A DNA stretch of 64,000 nt from Agrypnia vestita (taxonomy: Eukaryota; Arthropoda; Insecta; Trichoptera; Phryganeidae), in assembly GCA_016648135.1 (NCBI GenBank), contig JADDOH010000292.1, positions 372,001-436,000 of the forward strand, given 5' to 3'. Numbering within the stretch: position 1 is the stretch's first letter; each line of letters begins with the position of its first letter. The notes beneath the pieces are model-generated. The model ran no database searches and was not told the origin of the DNA. It saw only the letters and a list, made by a program, of their open reading frames with translations. Made by a program: the position numbers and the translations under genes. Below, piece after piece: positions 43,109 to 53,870 of the stretch.

Positions 43109-43345
43109 CTACAGCCCCCGGTGGGTCTTGGCATCCTCAAGAGTCTTCCTCCACTCATCTCGATTTTGTGCCAGCTATTTCAAGTTCAGAAGCTCCAAGG
43201 CATATATGTCTTCGAGGACGTTGTCGCTCCATTTTAATTTTGGCCTTCCCAAGCACCTTCGCCCTATCGGTCTTGAGTTAAGCAGGACTTCGGCAGGGCA
43301 GATGCTCGGTCATTTTCTCCACATGACCCAGCCACCGAAGATTTC
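43109..43345 (-). pseudogene. LINE C-terminus relic (EWRKTLEDAKTHRGL type)
   Basis: The minus strand reads LRWLGHVEKMTEHLPCRSPA, then after a frameshift SRPIGRRCLGRPKLKWSDNV, LEDIYALELLNLK, a stop, and AQNRDEWRKTLEDAKTHRGL with its stop at 43109-43111. W.GHV.RM, GRP+.+W and DR..WR..+.EAK.H.GL are hallmarks of an insect LINE post-RT tail. The plus-strand 101-codon frame is a shadow. Confidence 0.8.
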
Positions 43346-43695
43346 CCTGTGTTATAAATTTTGTGTATAGTATAGAGTATAAGTCATGTCTGCGCTAATG
43401 TTCATTTTCTAGAACAATATACACATACAAAAGACAAATTTACTTATTTTATAATTTATAGTTTGTCTATATAATTAATCTATTATCTATTGTGTTTATC
43501 TTGCTTATATTCTTCAAATTTTTTTCTTATTTACTTATAATTTTTTTGCATTTATATTGTTGATATTCTTTATTTTTTTGTAAGTTTCTTATTTACTTAG
43601 ATAGCTGTGCTATTCGATCTTTAATAAATAAATATTGAATTTTGCAATGTATGAACAAATTAAATTTAAAAAAAACTAACCCATAAAAAAGTTTT
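43346..43695. other. T-rich DNA, nothing recognised
   Basis: No feature seen. Confidence 0.4.
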
Positions 43696-43700
43696 TAGAA

Positions 43701-43927
43701 TACTCCCTTTCTCATTTCCGGGTTTCGTGTCTACCAGATGCGTCGGAGTATTTTCATACAACTTACTGAGTTGTATGAAAAACCCATTAAAATTTTGAAA
43801 AATCCAAAATTATACTATCATTATTAATTTTTTTTAACGAAAATTTGATAGATCTTCTTGATCATCGCCACGAGTCTGCTTGCAAAGTTTCAGCTCGATT
43901 GGATCACGAGTTAAAAGAAAGGGAGTA
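43701..43927. mobile_element. short element with 10-bp inverted ends and TA flanks
   Basis: CTCCCTTTCT (43703-43712) and its complement AGAAAGGGAG (43916-43925) are bounded by TA on both sides, as expected of a Tc1/mariner-type MITE. Inside lie a perfect 12-bp hairpin TTTCATACAACT / AGTTGTATGAAA (43752-43763, 43769-43780) and the phrase AAAGTTTCAGCTCGATTGG, which recurs in arthropod dispersed repeats. Confidence 0.6.
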
Positions 43928-44495
43928 ATAAGAATCTAAGAGTGATAATCCCGGTATCTTATTAAAAGTAAAGGCTAATGTAAACCCAATCAACACCTCA
44001 TTCAAATTTATTTTACACCCACGCGGCCGAATGACTTAAATGTTTAGGTTTTATTCGAACACTTCCGCTTTAAGGTTTTATCAGTGGCGTAGCTACTCGA
44101 GTCTCGATTCGGAAGCGCTGAACGATCAGACGCATCGGGTCTATTTCAAGTCAATATTTAAATCCCTCAAGCTTATTTGAATTATTATAACGTGAAAACG
44201 GCTAGATTGTAAATTAATTGTAATACGTGTACATTTTCAATGTTTTCAAATTCAAAACGTAATAGCTACCAGTCTGCAAATCTTGGTTTCTGAATTGAAT
44301 ATTGGAAATTAATTTTATTTTTAGTACCAAGTGCCAAATTTTTTTTTAAGATAAGTATACAGATGAGTGCTATATACCTTCGCCAATGTAATAAATACTG
44401 TATTAAGGTCCTTCCAATCTGTGTTTATTTCATAATTATGTGGGATTACTTATGGCATAAGTATTACTTATAATAGTATTACAAGGAGGCAAATT
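43928..44495. other. no gene; complex patch 43960-44200
   Basis: The patch is slightly GC-richer and repeat-free. The rest is AT-rich. Confidence 0.35.
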
Positions 44496-44499
44496 TTGT

Positions 44500-44910
44500 A
44501 AGTTTTTAAATATGGATCAGGATGTAGGATCTCCGAAACTACTCAACCGATTTAAAAAATTCTTTCACCAATATTTAGAATGAATCTTCAAAAAAGACAT
44601 AGGCTATATATTGTTCCGTTAAAATAAAAGGGCCATTCGTGGAGACCAATTTTGCATCGTAGGTTGACAAAAAAACTTAGGAACGCTGCCTTAACGTTTA
44701 GAGATATAAAAATGCTTTTTATAAAAAAGTTGTAGAACTTATAAAAGCCTGTAAAAAAGTCCGCAACTACATATATAATTCATATAATGACACCAATGAC
44801 CTCTTAGAGGTGACACCCAGTCGCGAAGCGGTCACCATAGCCGACCATACGACCAGATAGCCGACCGCAGGGCCTAGCAGCAAGCAGTCGGCGATAACCG
44901 ATTGCTTCAA
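44500..44910. repeat. dispersed insect repeat with a shared 3' block
   Basis: Contains CCGAAACTACTCAACCGATT and CATAGGCTATATATTG, phrases typical of a widespread insect repeat. The block at 44815-44905 (minus: ATCGCCGACTGCTTGCTGCT then AGGCCCTGCGG) recurs at 52.07 kb on the plus strand. No coding sense. Confidence 0.55.
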
Positions 44911-45455
44911 AATAATTTTTATAATAATATTTTTTATAAATACACGAGTTTTTTGTAATTTTTAGTATTAAAATGTCTAACTCACGTGAGGTACCGGCGT
45001 AGTAGTCTTGAAAATATTAATGAAAAAGTGTAAAATACAATATAAATGGCAAAAGGGCTATATTCGCTTTTTACCTTCTCTCTTAAAATGAATATTCTGG
45101 AACTTAGTGCTTTCTTAATTTCCAGTATTGAATTGCTTTCGTCAACTATAGACCACAAAAATATATAGACTTGAAGTAACATAAATTCCTTGGTACACGG
45201 TGCGGTTCCACAGCTGGTTTCATTGCGTTTGACTTGTTTAAGTTGTAAATTAATTTAAAATTGTAAATTTTGAAACAAATATAAAAAAATCAAACTCAAC
45301 ATTCTTAAAAAATATTGTCTCAGTAAATAAGTCGCGCAATACATATTACGCAATATATATATTTCCCAAATATTTAACATTTACACTAGAATACGCCTGA
45401 AAATGATTATTTAGAATTTTTTAATTCCATTTATAGACCAGTATATTTAAAAAAA
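44911..45455. other. AT-rich DNA, nothing recognised
   Basis: No feature seen. Confidence 0.4.
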
Positions 45456-45459
45456 ATAT

Positions 45460-45545
45460 TTTTATATGTATGTTCTGAGAACACAATTACTGGATTTCGT
45501 CCACAGAGGGATAGTAGTTATCCCTAAAATATTTTTAGGAAAAGA
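45460..45545 (+). mobile_element. MITE-A terminus only
   Basis: TATGTTCTGAGAACACAATT then ACTGGATTTCGTCCACAGAG matches the family end at 2.9, 22.15 and 63.95 kb. No centre or second arm follows. Confidence 0.6.
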
Positions 45546-46660
45546 AACGTTTGGCTAAGAGAAAAGATAACAGGGTTTGATATTCGTAATAGAAAACGGA
45601 ATAGCAATGGACAAGCCGCATCGCTTGGACGGGTAATCGTAGGATAAAAGCTGTTATCCCGATTGATGCAATCATCCAGCATAGATAGGAAATAGCTCAT
45701 GCTGGTAAGATTCTTAATGTAGATCGGGACTAAAACGGGATCTAGTATGAAAATATATGTAGAGCTACCATTCGGGATGGATGTCTGCGTGATGAATGAG
45801 GCTTATCAAGCATTAGTTTTCAATAATAATGTACCTCGATTCATCTTCGTATACATCTGAACATCTGTTTAAAACTCACAAGGCGATAGATTGAAAATAA
45901 AAAAATTCCTTATCGTATACATTGTGTATGTTTTCTTCAATTGCGATACTTATTAATATGGCGCCACTTGTGCATACGACACTGTCTGTTCCACCTACAA
46001 ACGTACGCAGCGTACATGTGTAAGTACAATTACAATAATGAAAATAAATCAAAAGTCGTCAATGCCATCTCTAACACGATTTCCTACGTGGGTACACATT
46101 ATCGGCGGACTGCTCGCCGTTTACATGACTTTATTTTAAATAATAGTTAATATAGAAATGTCCATCGGGAAGTCGTGATGTTCCAATCTAATGGCGTCAT
46201 CGGGTAGGGTCCTTACGTCCAGTACAACCCATCAGGCAAATTTATTACAATACTGAGGATATCCCGTTTTGCGGTAAATTTACGTTGGCCACCATTTTGA
46301 CCGTTCGTATATGTGCGATTTAAATTTTAGCAGCAGTGCACCACAAACATCGTTATTCTTCAAAAATAATGTAATCGGCGGATATCCCTACGTCTGTAAA
46401 AATTACTTACGGATTTACTAATAATAGATTTTTTGAGGTCTAAATTAATGCAACGCCTTCTTAAGCGATCATTATTACGGCATTTATCATTATCATCATC
46501 AGCCGTTTTTTTATTTTCTGCCGGATAAGGGCATCCTTAAGTGTATCCAGATTTTCGACAGAAATTCCACAGAATGTGACGATTCCGTCATCGCAGTGGG
46601 TTTTAGGATTGATTTCGTCATGAATTGAATGATTATATTTCGTCAGTGACGTGGCCTATT
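45546..46660. other. no gene; possible LINE 3' fragment
   Basis: ATTATCATCATCAGCCG and TTCTGCCGGATAAGG (46485-46530) resemble a frequent insect LINE 3' end (ATCATCAGCC ... CTGCTGGA.ATAGG). The rest is unrecognised. Confidence 0.3.
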
Positions 46661-46665
46661 GTCAT

Positions 46666-47403
46666 TTAATTATTTTCTTGGTGCATCCAGTTATATCTGC
46701 TTATTTTTTCTATTATCCACACGTTTTTTTTTGGTCTTGTCTTTTCGTTGATGAAAGACACACCTTTTCTCGTCTCTCCGCAGTTTTCTCTCTTTTTTGA
46801 CAGACATTTTATTAATTTCAAAGTACGCGTTGTTTCGACAGCACCCGAGTAATTTTGTCTGCCGCTAGATGTCCGCGACAAACTATTGGAAACTTCCAAT
46901 AAGCCATCCCGACGCTGCCACCTTTTGATGATCAGCTTACGGCAATGGAATAGCAATGCCCAGCGCCTATTGCCGGTGCTTGCGTCAGGCTGCAGAAGGA
47001 AGATCGATATTTCTCCTCGAGTCCCGCTGCAGGCCGGCCGATGCCCGATTGGCGAGGCGACCCGAGTCCGTATCTCGGTCGCCGCCGCGCTTGGCATGCG
47101 GGCCCCGTCGCCTAAGTCCAGTAGCCTTCGCTGCATAACCAATGACAGTTTACAGTTCATTCGTGGGAATAGCCCGGACTTGTACGAAAAAATATGTGGA
47201 TGCGCCATTATGGGTGGGTTGTAATGGCGCATCTCCAACATGACACAATTTGCTGGAAATCGTGGACGTGCGATAAAGAAAGCGGCGAAATGTCGGTTCG
47301 CTTCCATCAGACGTCCACGAACCAAACATACACACACACAAGTAAAATCACCTCGGTGATTGCCAGCGAAACAGACAACCGTGCCATGAAACACTTTTGC
47401 CAT
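46666..47403 (-). CDS. longest open frame, 245 codons, unrecognised
   Basis: ATG at 47403-47401 in a good context (AAAATGG) runs to a stop at 46666. The N-terminal half lies in a GC-rich island. The C-terminal third (KCLSKKRENCGETRKGVSFI then NEKTRPKKNVW) lies in AT-rich DNA and is still open. No domain, signal or known motif was seen. CVCVCLV comes from a (CA)n run. The plus strand is also open for 112 codons over the island, which points to composition. Either a lineage-specific gene or a chance frame. Confidence 0.25.
   Translation of the reverse strand: MAKVFHGTVVCFAGNHRGDFTCVCVCLVRGRLMEANRHFAAFFIARPRFPANCVMLEMRHYNPPIMAHPHIFSYKSGLFPRMNCKLSLVMQRRLLDLGDGARMPSAAATEIRTRVASPIGHRPACSGTRGEISIFLLQPDASTGNRRWALLFHCRKLIIKRWQRRDGLLEVSNSLSRTSSGRQNYSGAVETTRTLKLIKCLSKKRENCGETRKGVSFINEKTRPKKNVWIIEKISRYNWMHQENN
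46860..47300. other. GC-rich island
   Basis: GCAGGCCGGCCGATGCCCG and GTCGCCGCCGCGCTTGG mark a CpG-rich block. It is open in several frames and has no repeat similarity in the window. It overlaps the 245-codon frame. Confidence 0.4.
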
Positions 47404-47460
47404 TTTTGCAGTTCAGCGGGTGTACCTGTTAGTACACGCATTTGTTTAAGATTACAATGA

Positions 47461-48630
47461 ATGTGTAAGGAAATTCACGACTTGAAAGAATATATATAAA
47501 TCATTTTTTTATGATTTTAGTTTTTTATTATTTCTATTTGTACTTGCTATATATATAATACTTGTTGTATCTGGCATGTCTATATCTCTAGTTGTTCATT
47601 CATAAATTCAGATAGGCAATGCTAACAATAATAGTATACAGTTCGTTACAAACGGTATATATAATATAAAAATAATAAAAGCTAATAGTAAAAGAGTAAG
47701 CTGGTTGCTTTTAAATTGTTTGGTTTTTAGAATATTCATGTATATATAGGATTATCAGAATTTAATGTGGTGATTTAATGTTTCAATTTTTTCTTTCGCA
47801 AAATAACAAATATATTATGATGATTTATAGTTCAATTACAGTTCTCAAATTAATTTTATACATAATACTTTTCAACAATCTATAGTTGATAATCGTTTTC
47901 ATTCAGCTCAGCAGAGTTTGTGAAAAAATTTAACCGGCCTGTCTACATTCAATAACCATTTGGTTAGACGAGTGCATCTACGGATCTACTCATCTCCCCA
48001 ATTAATGCTTAAATCATAAATTTATGTTGTCAGTCCATATCTCTCTTTGGTTATGCTGTCTAACATTTTGTTAGTGAATTTTGGACCAAATTATCTGAAA
48101 GATCTTGGCCAATAAGTAGTACCTATGTGTGTGTTTATCCAAGGACTGAGAACTTCGGCGTGGTGAGCCAAACATTAGCCATTATTTTTATTTTATAAAG
48201 TTTTGCACAAACACAGCCATGACATCCCCCTACATTTTGTGCATGATGGTATAACAAAATGTTATCTAAATATTATCACATTATATTACAAAAGGAATAA
48301 TTATACAAGGAGATTGTTTTACCTGTTGTATCAATGATTATGTTGTCAATTGCAATAAAATGTTATTTTTGAATTTTGATTTGCAGTCTGAAAATATGTA
48401 TATTATATTGCTTTATGAATGAAGAATATTATACGTTCTAATAAATCGCGGTTTTGGAGAGAAGTATCCAATATTCACATTGAATTTTTTTTAATGAAAT
48501 ATTGAAGTGATTCTAATAGGAACGATTATTTTATTTTCGCAGAGAACATTTTGTACATCAATTATTATAATCGTGTTCATATTGAAATAAATAAATAAGA
48601 AACTATGTCCGTAAAGAAACAATAATAATA
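47461..48630. other. AT-rich DNA, nothing recognised
   Basis: No feature seen. Confidence 0.45.
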
Positions 48631-48634
48631 TTAG

Positions 48635-48900
48635 CGTTTCGGGCAAATGCGGCCGCCGCGCGTGGGACACGTCGCACGGCTGTACGCGAGCTAATAGAAA
48701 ATATTTAAAAGACAACTTTTTCGAGTCCGGCGTGGTTTATGGAATCGTTAAAATAGTGTTATTCGGAGGTTCTGTCGAATTAGACATGTTTATTATCCAG
48801 TTCTGTATATTTGTGTGAGCGGCATTTTAGAAACGGTCGATGTTCCAGCGGCAAAATTACCTCTGAAATTTCAATAAAAGAGAACGTGAGCGAGTGTCAA
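48635..48900. other. small GC-rich island
   Basis: GCGGCCGCCGCGCGTGGG within AT-rich DNA. Complex and unrecognised. Confidence 0.3.
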
Positions 48901-49580
48901 AGTTCAATTGTGTTAGCCTCAGGATTACTTCAATTTTTAATTAAAATAGACGATTTATTTATTTATTACTAATACGACCGGCTTACATCGTACCCTTTGT
49001 ATAATTTCTTTGAATTCGCTGTTGTCAAATCCTGCTGCCTAGAAAAAACTGGACCATCTTTTCATTTTCTGTATATATTTGTTTCAGGACAAATATTTAA
49101 TAAAAAATAATTATAAGTATGATTTTTTTTCCCAATTTCTTCTACGATACTCTGAGTAGGTACTCTACATGCGACTAGACCGCCTAATCTACTGCTACTA
49201 AGTACTATCTAATCGCATCAGCTCTATATTTACGCTTTTACTAATTACCTTATTAGCGAAACATCATAAGTTTCGAATTTGAATTGGATTCAGAAGGGTA
49301 AAATTAAAATAGGTCTAACAAAAACCCTTTTAACATTTTACTTGATATTTAATGAATTTCAAATTAGTTAGGCGCGACACTTTATGTACAGTGCCGCCTT
49401 ATTATCGATTGATAAAATTAACTATAATAATCTACACAACTATATTATGTGTACGATCTCGACCTGGATAATCAAAGAGGATGAGTCGTCCCTTTTTTAT
49501 TTGGATTTTATGGAGGTATAGTGATAAAGATTTTTGTTTAGTTCTGCGAGTGATTCCTGGAGACGCACGTGACCATTATA
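48901..49580. other. AT-rich DNA, nothing recognised
   Basis: No feature seen. Confidence 0.45.
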
Positions 49581-49581
49581 C

Positions 49582-49762
49582 GTCTTATCATATAAGCTTG
49601 CAATTGAGTTAGTGTGGGTACAGTGCGAAATACGCGCATTGTTTCGTTGTGTTAAGTTTACGGATACGCCACTCCCGTATCCGTAAACTTAACACAACGA
49701 AACAATGCGCGTATTACGCACTGTACCTACACTAACTCAATTGCAAGCTCATATGAAAAGAC
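49582..49762. mobile_element. MITE-C copy 2 (87-bp arms, almost perfect)
   Basis: Arms 49582-49668 and 49676-49762 are complementary except for a few positions, most of them at the outer end, with a 7-base loop CCACTCC. Contains GCGCATTGTTTCGTTGTGTT and its complement. Arm length and core match 17674-17863. The 71-codon plus frame is a by-product. The high pairing suggests a younger copy than the 17.7-kb one. Confidence 0.9.
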
Positions 49763-50411
49763 TTTATACCTATCCTCGGCGAACAATACATATCCGCCTG
49801 AAATTTTTGATTGATTTTAATTACTTAACATCATCAGTAATTATGCTAAGACTATTTCATGCTTACAGACCCTTCTCTTTTTCTTTGTTTTTATCCAGAC
49901 ATTTGCGGTCAGCGGTTTGACAGTAGAGTTCCGTATTTGTACATGTTCATTGATAATGAAATGCATACATATTATTAAACGACGTTTTATTATGTTAAAG
50001 AACCGAGCGTTCAATGGAAATCGTTAGAGCAATTTTTAATTATTTTTTTTATATTTACTACTTATGTTTACTTTGTTTCTTCTTCTCATCTATTAGTACA
50101 GGTCTCTCTCAAGTTGTGATCCACCTGAATCTATCTTGTGCAGTTTTCAATCATGCAAGGTCAGCATTTCTCCTCCGGTTATCAGATCAACACATTTGTG
50201 GCCGACCTCTACTTCTACTATCTAGTCGTGAACAAGATCGTGACTATATGTATATTTATATAAATTGTTAAATTTTTAATTAATTTAATAAAGGATCGGT
50301 GACGGAAAGTAATATTGGGAATGTGGTCCAAAATCGAATAAAAGATGCGGAATGATATTTAATTTATTTATATGAAACAGTCAGTTTTTACGTTAACACT
50401 AAGTAACTAAC
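49763..50411. other. no gene recognised
   Basis: AT-rich. An 85-codon plus frame (50014-50271) is hydrophobic and T-driven. Confidence 0.4.
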
Positions 50412-50963
50412 TAACCTTGACACCGTTTCCCCGCAAAAGTAGGCAGACAGGATAGAAAGCCATATTATTCTATCTTGACACATCACTTATGCTTCGGCTG
50501 TATTTATATATCTTCTCATGCATGCTCTGCGATTATTATGGCTTTTCGGGGACATTCTTCAATATTTGTAGTAGGTATGTGATTGTGCTAGGTCTTTTGA
50601 GGACGCCCTGTATTCCTGCTGCCTTCAACACTCACCTAATATACTTTTGTAACCGTTCTTCCCTCGCTCATACTTTCCACATGACCAACTATCTCAGCAA
50701 TCCTTTCTTTATTCTATTTACCATGCTACTGCCAGCAAAATATTCACTTCTAATTTATTCATTCTTCCATCTATTGACTAAAAATTTTCCACACAAGCGC
50801 CTTAGTGACCGCATACAGTCTACTTTCATTCCTTTTTTTGTCAATTCTAGGCTTCACTTCCATATATCAGAGTTGCCACTAGAACGCCATTATGTACCGT
50901 TAGTCTCGCTTCTTTTGACAGATTCCTATTGCCATAATTGCACTCAGAGCGCCATTTACTTTG
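50412..50963 (-). pseudogene. decayed LINE tail, relative of the 10.5-kb element
   Basis: The plus strand follows the 10.5-kb copy over its whole length: ACACCGTTTCCCCGC, AGGCAGACAGGATAGAAAG, GAGGACGCCCTGTATTCC, CTTTCCACATGACCAACTAT, CTTAGTGACCGCATACAGTC and AGGCTTCACTTCCATA. On the minus strand this is the same post-RT domain with many stops. The 163-codon plus-strand frame is a shadow. The tail at the 3' end is a (GTTA)n-like AACTAACTAAC. TTACGTTAACAC occurs at 50388-50399 and again at 50991-51002, a possible target duplication. Confidence 0.85.
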
Positions 50964-51010
50964 TTTACATCAACACATAAGATGGTTTATTTACGTTAAC
51001 ACATAAGATG
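50964..51010. repeat. local 23-bp near-duplicate
   Basis: TTTACATCAACACATAAGATG (about 50965) and TTTACGTTAACACATAAGATG (about 50990) lie in tandem at the LINE 5' edge. Confidence 0.7.
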
Positions 51011-51390
51011 ACTTAATTTCGTCGTCTCTGATTCGTTAGGTTTCCATCTCCGTTGATATTTCTGGTAGCACTTGAAATGGTGACAATTCCCATACGAGTA
51101 TGTGCACTTACCTGTACATATTCAGTCGTTATATCGTCGTCGTCCGCTCTCGCTGCCGACCTCGGAAGCCCGTCTCGGAGCCCGGCTAGAGGCGAGATGT
51201 ACCGCGGCGGCCTCCAGCAGCCTACATCGGGCCCAAGGCCGGGCGTGGGGGCCCAGCTGCAGCGCCCAGCTCCAGCGCCCAACCTCCGCCGCGAATTCCT
51301 CCGCCGAGATATATGGACTTGCACCTTCAGGGCTGAAGGCGCAGCATTAGACGTCGCGTTTTGTCATTTATATTATTTACTCTAAATGAT
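51011..51390. other. GC-rich island
   Basis: Up to CCGGGCGTGGGGGCCCAG with a short imperfect repeat CAGCGCCCAGCTCCAGCGCC. Open on both strands (110 and 103 codons) through composition. The predicted peptides are P/A/R-rich and unfamiliar. Probably noncoding or exonic, undecided. Confidence 0.35.
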
Positions 51391-51397
51391 TACTATA

Positions 51398-51721
51398 AAT
51401 TGACTTTTGAGATGTGGATCTATAGACGCATATTGAAAGTTTCCTGGGTGGATAGAGTGGCGAATGTTGAAGTCCTCCGGCGTATGGAAAAATATCAAAA
51501 ATTGCTACGGACTATCAAGTTAAGAAGGCTTGAATATCTTGGACGTATGAGGGCACCAAAATATAGTCTAAATCATCTTCAGAAGACCCCGCTTCCTCTC
51601 GTAGCTGCATAACTTGAGGGACCGGTATAAGTGTAACTCGACTGAGTTGTTCCGTCTGATGGTAAATAAAGTCGTAATCGCCAGAATGATCGCCGATCTC
51701 CTAAAGAAGATGGCAACATAG
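51398..51721 (+). pseudogene. LINE C-terminus relic (YRRILKVSW type)
   Basis: The plus strand reads LTFEMWIYRRILKVSWVDRV, ANVEVLRRMEKYQKLLRTIK and LRRLEYLGRMRAPKYSLNHL. After a deletion and frameshift it continues LRDRYKCNSTELFRLMVNKV and VIARMIADLLKKMAT with a stop at 51719-51721. It is the same family as 40.24-40.59 kb. The family's GRR..W segment is deleted. Few substitutions in the remaining blocks suggest moderate age. Confidence 0.85.
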
Positions 51722-52060
51722 GAAAAAGACCCTGAATTATCTCCTTATCGACTTCCACTCACTCTCCATCCCCATTCATAATTCTGGATTCTTCAGCTCC
51801 TCACTCAACGTGCAGTCGGCTATTCAAATATGTAAGAAACATTGTTTAGGTGGAAATAATAAATGAATGGGGTGCTGACTAAAGGAGTCGGAGTTACTGT
51901 AATATGGAAGGGTCATTATAATGGGAATATTCTTCTCCTCTCAACAAAAAATCTTATATGAAGAATACTCTAATCTTATGAGATTAGAGGATTCGTTATT
52001 TATTACCTCAATTTGTAGATTTTCTGGGTAAATTATATTATTGTATTAATATTGTAAAAT
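51722..52060. other. LINE 3' flank and AT-rich DNA
   Basis: Probably the 3' untranslated part of the preceding LINE, then unrecognised sequence with a TAATCTTATGAGATTAGAGG palindrome near 51970. Confidence 0.4.
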
Positions 52061-52061
52061 A

Positions 52062-52135
52062 ATCAGCTATCGCCGATTGCTTACTGCTAGGCCCTGCGGG
52101 TGTCTGTGCTGGCTATTTTGGAGAATCGTTTTTGA
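52062..52135 (+). repeat. shared repeat block
   Basis: CAGCTATCGCCGATTGCTTA then CTGCTAGGCCCTGCGGG matches the minus strand of 44.82-44.90 kb. Confidence 0.7.
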
Positions 52136-52675
52136 ATCAATTATAGTATAGATTCTCTGGTATAATCAACACTTGTATGCTAAATTTTATACTAATCGTT
52201 GTTAAAAAATCTATAGTTTTGTCTGTTTTTAAAGTGTCATCAGTAAAAATGAATCCAAGATTCATGCTGTTTTATTTATGTGATATAGCTGAAGATGAAG
52301 CATTTGTTTTTAAAAATAACATAAGAAAACTGTAATATTATAATGACTTCTTATCACTTTTTCTATCTATCTGATAATAGTATGCACATATTTGTCTACA
52401 ATAATGATTACTCTTGCAACCTTATTCCGGGTGTCATGTCTTATTATGCACCTCGCTAGCAGCGCTTTTTGAACCTTCTAAGATTTTATATTTATCCATG
52501 TTTATTCAAAATACGCCACCATCTCATTTAATAAGATCATTCCAACATTCCAAGTTATCTATACCTACTGTGTGCCCTAAAAATAACGTTATGAAGAAAT
52601 TGCTTGGCTGAAAATCTATATAACTTGCTTTTTCAATGCCAAACGTTTCTGTCATAATCAAGATAGGTACGTTAT
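52136..52675. other. no gene recognised
   Basis: AT-rich. A 65-codon frame is unfamiliar. Confidence 0.4.
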
Positions 52676-52679
52676 AAAT

Positions 52680-52985
52680 GTCTCATAGAGATGAAACTCC
52701 CTTTTTCATATGGAGTGGTAGGTATGGAAGACTTTTTTATGGGTGTCTATAGGGCTCACAACCTATCGTATGGCTGGCTTAAGTGTAACACAATGTAACG
52801 TTCACCAATTCCACCTATCATAGACTACCACATCTATTATTTTTTTTTGGATATTGTATATATGTTTAATATGCACATCTTGTTTCATGTGTGTTGTATT
52901 TTTACTACGGCCACCTTGGTTGAAAATTTCTCATTCCCAAAAACCAGTACAGATGTCGCCGTTTTTAATAGATATATATATATTT
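52680..52985 (+). mobile_element. MITE-A-related copy (long-centre subtype)
   Basis: GTCTCATAGAGATGAAACTC, GGCTGGCTTAAGTG, CGTTCACCAATTCCACC and CACATCTTGTTTCATGTGTG with ACGGCCACCTTGGTTGAAAA match 36.82-37.08 kb block by block. Confidence 0.65.
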
Positions 52986-53590
52986 TTGGCTGGAGTTTTT
53001 AAAGAAATATTCTTTATAAATGTACATGATATTATTCCAAATTATTAACAAATATATCTGTATTATGTCTGAAAAAAAATGTATATGTCTGAAAATTATT
53101 TAATTTTTTTAACTGTTTTTTAGGTTCATACATAGTTATTCTTTCTTCTTCGCACTTGAATTTAAAACCTTTCTTCTGTAGTATAAGTTTACCGGATATT
53201 TATTCCCTGAAAGGATCTATTTAAAATATCTTATTATATATAACTAATTGTGAAATGCATTACGTTTCAGTTTGGTAACAAAAATATAATTAATGGTCGT
53301 TTATTATTGAGATATAATCGTTTAATCGCGCAATTCGATGTTGTGGCATTGACTATGCGCTAAACTAATCAATCACATAAAACTCACAGAGTCAATTATC
53401 AACTTGATAGCAGTACATTAAATACCTACACGAAATACACATTGCCTCGCCTATGTCGTGTGCAGGCAGGTAGGTTGCGCAAATCGCGGGAGGCTGTGTA
53501 CATCTACTAAACATGGCGTGTTGTATGGACCTACGACAAGGCTGTTTGCCATTGCATTTTTTTTTATATTTGAAAAAATCTTAATCGATC
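52986..53590. other. no gene recognised
   Basis: AT-rich to 53440, then mixed. 53440-53530 may be part of the RTE 3' flank. Confidence 0.35.
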
Positions 53591-53594
53591 CGTA

Positions 53595-53870
53595 GTCGAG
53601 AAATTGATTCACGATCACCGTTTTCTGTCCACTGCTGGATGAAGTCCTCTTTTCTCCGTTCATTCATGTAACATAGGTACTCGTATATTTCTGCAGAAGA
53701 TTTTGCCAGTCCAGCGGGTATTTCAGCCTCTTGGTTCCCCTCTGGTACCTCAAATTAACTGCATTTTTCCAGAAATTGTCCGTCTTCGAGCTGTATGACC
53801 AACCCATTTCATATTCTTGGCGCATGAAATTATATCAACTATTACTGTCTTGTCCACACGAAGAATGGCC
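53595..53870 (-). pseudogene. RTE-type LINE C-terminus relic
   Basis: The minus strand reads VDIISCAKNMKWVGHTARRR, GKMQLI, a stop, GTRGEPRG and NTRWTGKIFCRNI. In another frame it ends with RRKEDFIQQWTENGDRE. WVGHTARR, the GKR-P/G..TRW block and the YIQQW-like C-terminus are those of the RTE family also seen at 28.0 kb, but this copy is more complete in the middle. Stops and frameshifts throughout. Confidence 0.75.

Noticed and set aside
43065..43370. 101-codon plus-strand frame
   Set aside because: Antisense of the LINE tail ending in EWRKTLEDAKTHRGL.
50489..50980. 163-codon plus-strand frame, second longest in the window
   Set aside because: Antisense shadow of the decayed LINE at 50.4-50.96 kb, which aligns in sequence with the 10.5-kb element.
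51013..51385. 110- and 103-codon frames on opposite strands
   Set aside because: Both are open through high GC. The peptides are low-complexity P/A/R-rich and neither continues beyond the island.
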